Shown here: positions 61,186 to 64,000 of the stretch, piece after piece
How positions within the stretch are numbered: position 1 is the first letter of the stretch
Layout of the letters: every line of letters starts with the position of its first letter
Assembly (NCBI GenBank): GCA_964479045.1
Contig: CAYZJI010000002.1
Location: 237,198 to 301,197 of the forward strand
DNA length: 64,000 nucleotides
Source: 2-02-FULL-47-50 sp964479045
Lineage (GTDB): Bacteria > Pseudomonadota > Gammaproteobacteria > Eutrophobiales > Eutrophobiaceae
Reading direction: 5' to 3'
Made by a program: the position numbers and the translations under genes
Notes under the pieces: model-generated
Told to the model about the DNA's origin: nothing
Seen by the model: the letters and a program-made list of their open reading frames with translations, nothing else
Databases searched by the model: none

Positions 61186-61270
61186 GCCGACGTGGTGGAA
61201 TTGGTAGACACGCTACTTTGAGGTGGTAGTGGGGAAACCCGTGGGAGTTCGAGTCTCCCCGTCGGCACCA
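61186..61270 (+). tRNA. tRNA-Leu (anticodon GAG)
   Basis: An 85-nt class II tRNA with encoded CCA. The acceptor GCCGACG pairs with CGTCGGC; the anticodon stem CTACT/GGTAG encloses the loop TTGAGGT, anticodon GAG at 61220-61222; a short variable arm follows, then the T loop GTTCGAGTC. It lies between secG and nuoA, as in many gammaproteobacteria. Confidence 0.97.
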
Positions 61271-61301
61271 CTTTAACTCGCCAACAACACACAGAATAAC
61301 T

Positions 61302-62087
61302 GTGAATAACAAGCCAACAGTCTGCAAGTCTATCGCGGTCATGCTGACCGCAATGCTCCTGATGATCTCCCCTTTATCAAGGGCACATTGCGAAGCGGTT
61401 GCGCCGGACGAGACCGCAACACTGACGGATATATTTGATGCCTATGTCTCCGCCGTCAGGCAGGCGACCGTTGACAATCTCGAACCCGCGCTGGCGTTCC
61501 GCACGGCCGGGAACCGCGAGCAGTTTGCAGAACATTTACAGCATGGGCCGCAAGGACTGACGCATATACTGGAGGACCTGCGTTTTTTCGCGCCGATTGA
61601 ATATACGGTTGGGAACGCTGCGATCGACAACGAGAACGCGGCACTTGCACTGGATGCCAGATTCAAAATCGAAATGCCGGAACATCCCTTGCAAGGACAA
61701 ACCATTACCCGGACTCTCTGGGTGGATTATGTCCGCGAGGCTGGGGAATGGAAGATCAATGATGTGTTGATGCCACCTGAACCTGAGAATATCGGACGTT
61801 CGCCCGATGAGAATAACGAGCCTGAATCCGCGTACGATCTGAAGCGGGAAAAATCATTCAACGGCCGGATCATCAAGGTAGTGTTCGAGCCCGATTACAC
61901 ATTGCTGACAGTGTTACTGGTGTTCGACGAGGTGGAATATCTGGTCTACCTGCCAAACCGTGTAACGCTGGAGGAGTCCGGCTTCCCGGTTGAGAAATTG
62001 AAAGTGCCGCGCCTGATCGGGATAAAAGGCCACCCCCACATAACCAACGAGTTCAAAACGCTGGCTTCCAGCGCGACACTGCACTGA
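61302..62087 (+). CDS. Uncharacterised exported protein
   Basis: A 261-residue protein with a signal peptide (hydrophobic core about residues 11-26, cleavage near SRAHCEA). The first half, with DIFDAYVSAVRQATVDNL and NAALALDARFKIEMP, looks like an NTF2-like fold; the second half (KSFNGRIIKVVFEPDYTLLTVLLVFDEVEYLVYLP, in parts) is beta-rich. I do not recognise a named family. The start is GTG. It lies between tRNA-Leu and nuoA, where usually nothing or another tRNA is found, but has a 244-bp gap before nuoA and so is probably separate from the nuo operon. Confidence 0.7.
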   Translation: MNNKPTVCKSIAVMLTAMLLMISPLSRAHCEAVAPDETATLTDIFDAYVSAVRQATVDNLEPALAFRTAGNREQFAEHLQHGPQGLTHILEDLRFFAPIEYTVGNAAIDNENAALALDARFKIEMPEHPLQGQTITRTLWVDYVREAGEWKINDVLMPPEPENIGRSPDENNEPESAYDLKREKSFNGRIIKVVFEPDYTLLTVLLVFDEVEYLVYLPNRVTLEESGFPVEKLKVPRLIGIKGHPHITNEFKTLASSATLH

Positions 62088-62331
62088 ACTGTAAATCCGG
62101 GACAGGCATCCCCTCACTGAAATCCTGTTTTTATCGCCAGAAGTATTTCTCGCTTGTGCTTGAAATGACAAACTGAGTCATTAATCACCGGCATACTTTG
62201 ATTTTTATCATAACAACCTGTTTTTCCAGTGCTTTGCAGGACGCTTGTTTGTATAATAATGGGCCATATGGGCGCATATGACCGTTGTAAATCTAACTCC
62301 ATGAAATTACAGGATTATTCATAGAGCCACC
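62088..62331 (+). promoter_or_regulatory. Upstream region of the nuo operon
   Basis: This 244-bp gap has no gene. A TATAAT hexamer lies at 62252-62257, about 75 bp before nuoA; no good -35 is seen at the right distance. The region is likely to hold the nuo promoter. Confidence 0.35.
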
Positions 62332-62700
62332 ATGCTGGAAAACTATTTTCCCATCCTGGTTTTTCTGCTGATCGGTACCTTCATCGGCGTCTTCCTGATG
62401 GGCTTGTGTCTCACGCTGGGCAAGTTGCTTGGCCACTCCCGCCCCGATTCAGAAAAAGATTCCCCCTACGAATGCGGTTTTGAAGCTTTTGAAGACGCCC
62501 GTATGAAATTTGATGTGCGTTATTATCTCGTCGCCATTCTGTTCATTCTGTTCGATCTGGAAATTGCATTTCTCTTCCCGTGGGCCGTAGCGCTGGAGGA
62601 AATCGGCATGGCTGGTTTCTGGGCGATGATGATTTTCCTCGGTGTCCTGGTCGTCGGTTTTATTTATGAATGGCGGAAAGGGGCGCTCGAATGGGAATAG
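62332..62700 (+). CDS. nuoA: NADH-quinone oxidoreductase subunit A
   Basis: A 122-residue membrane subunit of complex I with three helices. The conserved loop SPYECGFEAFEDARMKFDVRYYLVAILFILFDLEIAFLFPW (in parts) includes the redox-sensitive cysteine of the quinone-site region. It is the first gene of the nuo operon and overlaps nuoB by 10 bp. Confidence 0.97.
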   Translation: MLENYFPILVFLLIGTFIGVFLMGLCLTLGKLLGHSRPDSEKDSPYECGFEAFEDARMKFDVRYYLVAILFILFDLEIAFLFPWAVALEEIGMAGFWAMMIFLGVLVVGFIYEWRKGALEWE

Positions 62701-63170
62701 AAGGTAAAGTCCACGAGCAAGGGATCGTCACCACCACGGTGGACAGCCTTGTGAACTGGGCGCGCACCGGTTCCATGTGGCCGATGACCTTTGGTCTGGC
62801 CTGTTGTGCGGTGGAAATGATGCATGCCGGAGCATCCCGTTATGATCTGGATCGTTTCGGCGTAATTTTCCGCCCGAGTCCGCGCCAATCAGATGTCATG
62901 ATTGTGGCCGGTACACTGGTCAACAAAATGGCACCGGCACTGCGCAAGGTCTATGACCAGATGGCCGAACCACGTTGGGTGATTTCCATGGGATCATGCG
63001 CGAATGGCGGCGGGTATTATCATTACTCATATTCCGTTGTGCGCGGTTGTGATCGTATTGTTCCTGTGGACATCTATGTGCCGGGTTGTCCACCCACGGC
63101 AGAAGCGCTGCTGTACGGCATCATCCAGTTACAGAACAAAATCAAACGCACCAACACTATTATCCGCTGA
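62691..63170 (+). CDS. nuoB: NADH-quinone oxidoreductase subunit B
   Basis: A 159-residue subunit that carries Fe-S cluster N2 next to the quinone. Cluster ligands are visible: GLACCAVEMMHAG (tandem cysteines), SMGSCANGGG and VPGCPPTAEALL. The ATG at 62691 gives MGIEGKV; the open frame seven codons upstream belongs to nuoA. Confidence 0.97.
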   Translation: MGIEGKVHEQGIVTTTVDSLVNWARTGSMWPMTFGLACCAVEMMHAGASRYDLDRFGVIFRPSPRQSDVMIVAGTLVNKMAPALRKVYDQMAEPRWVISMGSCANGGGYYHYSYSVVRGCDRIVPVDIYVPGCPPTAEALLYGIIQLQNKIKRTNTIIR

Positions 63171-63175
63171 CCACC

Positions 63176-63862
63176 ATGACCGATTCTCTGGAGACTTTAG
63201 CCACTCATTTACAGGAGCGATTCCAGGGCGTCATCAGCAGCTGTGTTTTGAACCACGGCCAGATCACGCTGGAAGTCAGCCCGGCGAACCTCATCAATGT
63301 GTGTCTCGCACTGCGTGATGAACCGGAATATGCATTTGAACAACTGATCGATCTCTGCGGCGTGGATTATGCCGCGTATGGTCAGGCCGATTGGGAGACA
63401 CAGGACACCACCAGCACTGGCTTCAGCCGTGGTGTAAGCAAGGGGGTGTTTCACAAGCAGGATCCGGACGAAAAATCCACGCTGGCCGTTGTGTACCATC
63501 TTTTGTCTGTTAAATATAACCGGCGTTTACGTGTGCGCTGCCGGCTGGAGATGAATCCACCGCGTGTGAGCTCTGTGATCAATATCTGGGCTTCCGCCAA
63601 CTGGTATGAACGCGAAGCATTCGATCTCTATGGAATCCTGTTTGAAGGCCATCCGGATCTGCGCCGGCTGCTCACGGATTATGGTTTTGTAGGCCACCCG
63701 TTCCGCAAGGACTTTCCGCTCGAAGGCAATGTGGAAGTGCGCTACGACCCGGACAAACAGCGTGTTGTGTATCAGCCGGTGACGATAACCAATCGTGTGC
63801 TGGTGCCGAAAGTGATCCGGGAAGATAACCGGTATATGAATGACGTGAAGCGTGAAGCGTGA
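63176..63862 (+). CDS. nuoC: NADH-quinone oxidoreductase subunit C
   Basis: A 228-residue hydrophilic subunit (30-kDa), in the separate rather than NuoCD-fused form. Landmarks: LCGVDYAAYG, RVRCRLEMNPPRVSSVINIWASANWYEREAFDLYG (in parts) and LTDYGFVGHPFRKDFPLEG. The start ATG at 63176 is 5 bp after nuoB. The last residues (VKREA, stop) come from a heptamer array, so the repeat has replaced or met the native C-terminus. nuoD would be expected next, outside the window. Confidence 0.95.
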   Translation: MTDSLETLATHLQERFQGVISSCVLNHGQITLEVSPANLINVCLALRDEPEYAFEQLIDLCGVDYAAYGQADWETQDTTSTGFSRGVSKGVFHKQDPDEKSTLAVVYHLLSVKYNRRLRVRCRLEMNPPRVSSVINIWASANWYEREAFDLYGILFEGHPDLRRLLTDYGFVGHPFRKDFPLEGNVEVRYDPDKQRVVYQPVTITNRVLVPKVIREDNRYMNDVKREA

Positions 63863-63900
63863 AGCGTGAAGCGTGAAGCGTGAAGCGTGAAGCGTGAAGC
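63845..63900 (+). repeat. Heptanucleotide array, eight GTGAAGC units
   Basis: Eight perfect GTGAAGC units without interruption. The nuoC stop codon lies in the third unit. This is the longest GTGAAGC array in the window. Confidence 0.95.
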
Positions 63901-63943
63901 GGTTGGATTGACAAGGGGCGAACGGAAAAGTTTCGTATCCCTA

Positions 63944-64000
<57 letters not shown>

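Noticed and set aside
63672..63914. Minus-strand frame with repeated SRFTLHA peptide
   Set aside because: It is only the translation of the GTGAAGC array plus sequence antisense to nuoC.

Overview
The window is a 64 kb stretch of a draft or scaffolded gammaproteobacterial chromosome (one run of ten Ns at 49916-49925), of moderate GC and densely coding. The gammaproteobacterial assignment rests on gene content and order: mrp/metG beside an rnf cluster; glyA-nrdR-ribD-ribE-ribBX-ribH-nusB-thiL; trpS-scpA-scpB-rluB; tpiA-secG-tRNA-Leu-nuoABC; Dam methylase, DUF484, YciA, YciB and BolA. NADH dehydrogenase, two sulfate uptake systems, siroheme synthase and both fumarase classes fit a respiring, prototrophic free-living bacterium. 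The genus cannot be named from sequence reading alone.

Layout. 1-6 kb: end of a Vgb-like beta-propeller gene, a DUF485/ActP acetate-type symporter pair, two unrecognised proteins and a chromate transporter. 5.8-13 kb (minus): metG followed by rnfABCDG and a DUF484 gene. 13-17 kb: mrp, a four-helix-bundle gene bracketed by 7-bp repeat arrays, dcd and a SulP transporter. 17-25.6 kb: sulfate assimilation (cysTWA, sulfate-binding protein, OprO/P-like porin, molbindin, YezD-like protein, cysG). 25.7-37 kb: lipoprotein, diguanylate cyclase, msrB, an AddB/AddA-like nuclease-helicase pair, a PilZ protein, a frameshifted methyltransferase, a purine/methylthio salvage pair and a DUF815 ATPase. 37-44 kb: glyA and the riboflavin/nusB/thiL run. 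44-50 kb: thioesterase, amidotransferase, carbonic anhydrase, TerC, a broken NTF2-like gene and class I fumarase. 50-56 kb: class II fumarase, dapE, dam, bolA, yciI, yciB, sua5-like. 56-64 kb: trpS, scpAB, rluB, tpiA, secG, tRNA-Leu and nuoABC.

Most notable observations. (1) The Rnf complex is at its usual gammaproteobacterial locus, but rnfE and nth are absent and RnfA has lost both cysteines that in characterised complexes hold the intramembrane [2Fe-2S] cluster shared with RnfE; the two losses match each other and point to a reduced or rewired Rnf machine. (2) A family of heptanucleotide tandem arrays (GTGAAGC, AGATACG, AGGAGCC, AGTAATG types) sits at or across the 3' ends of several genes, and inverted copies bracket the four-helix-bundle gene. 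(3) A palindromic repeat has inserted in frame into metG and is translated. (4) The RibBA C-terminal domain is degenerate (RibBX type). (5) Two genes are interrupted: a methyltransferase at an A9 run and an NTF2-like gene by an in-frame TGA.
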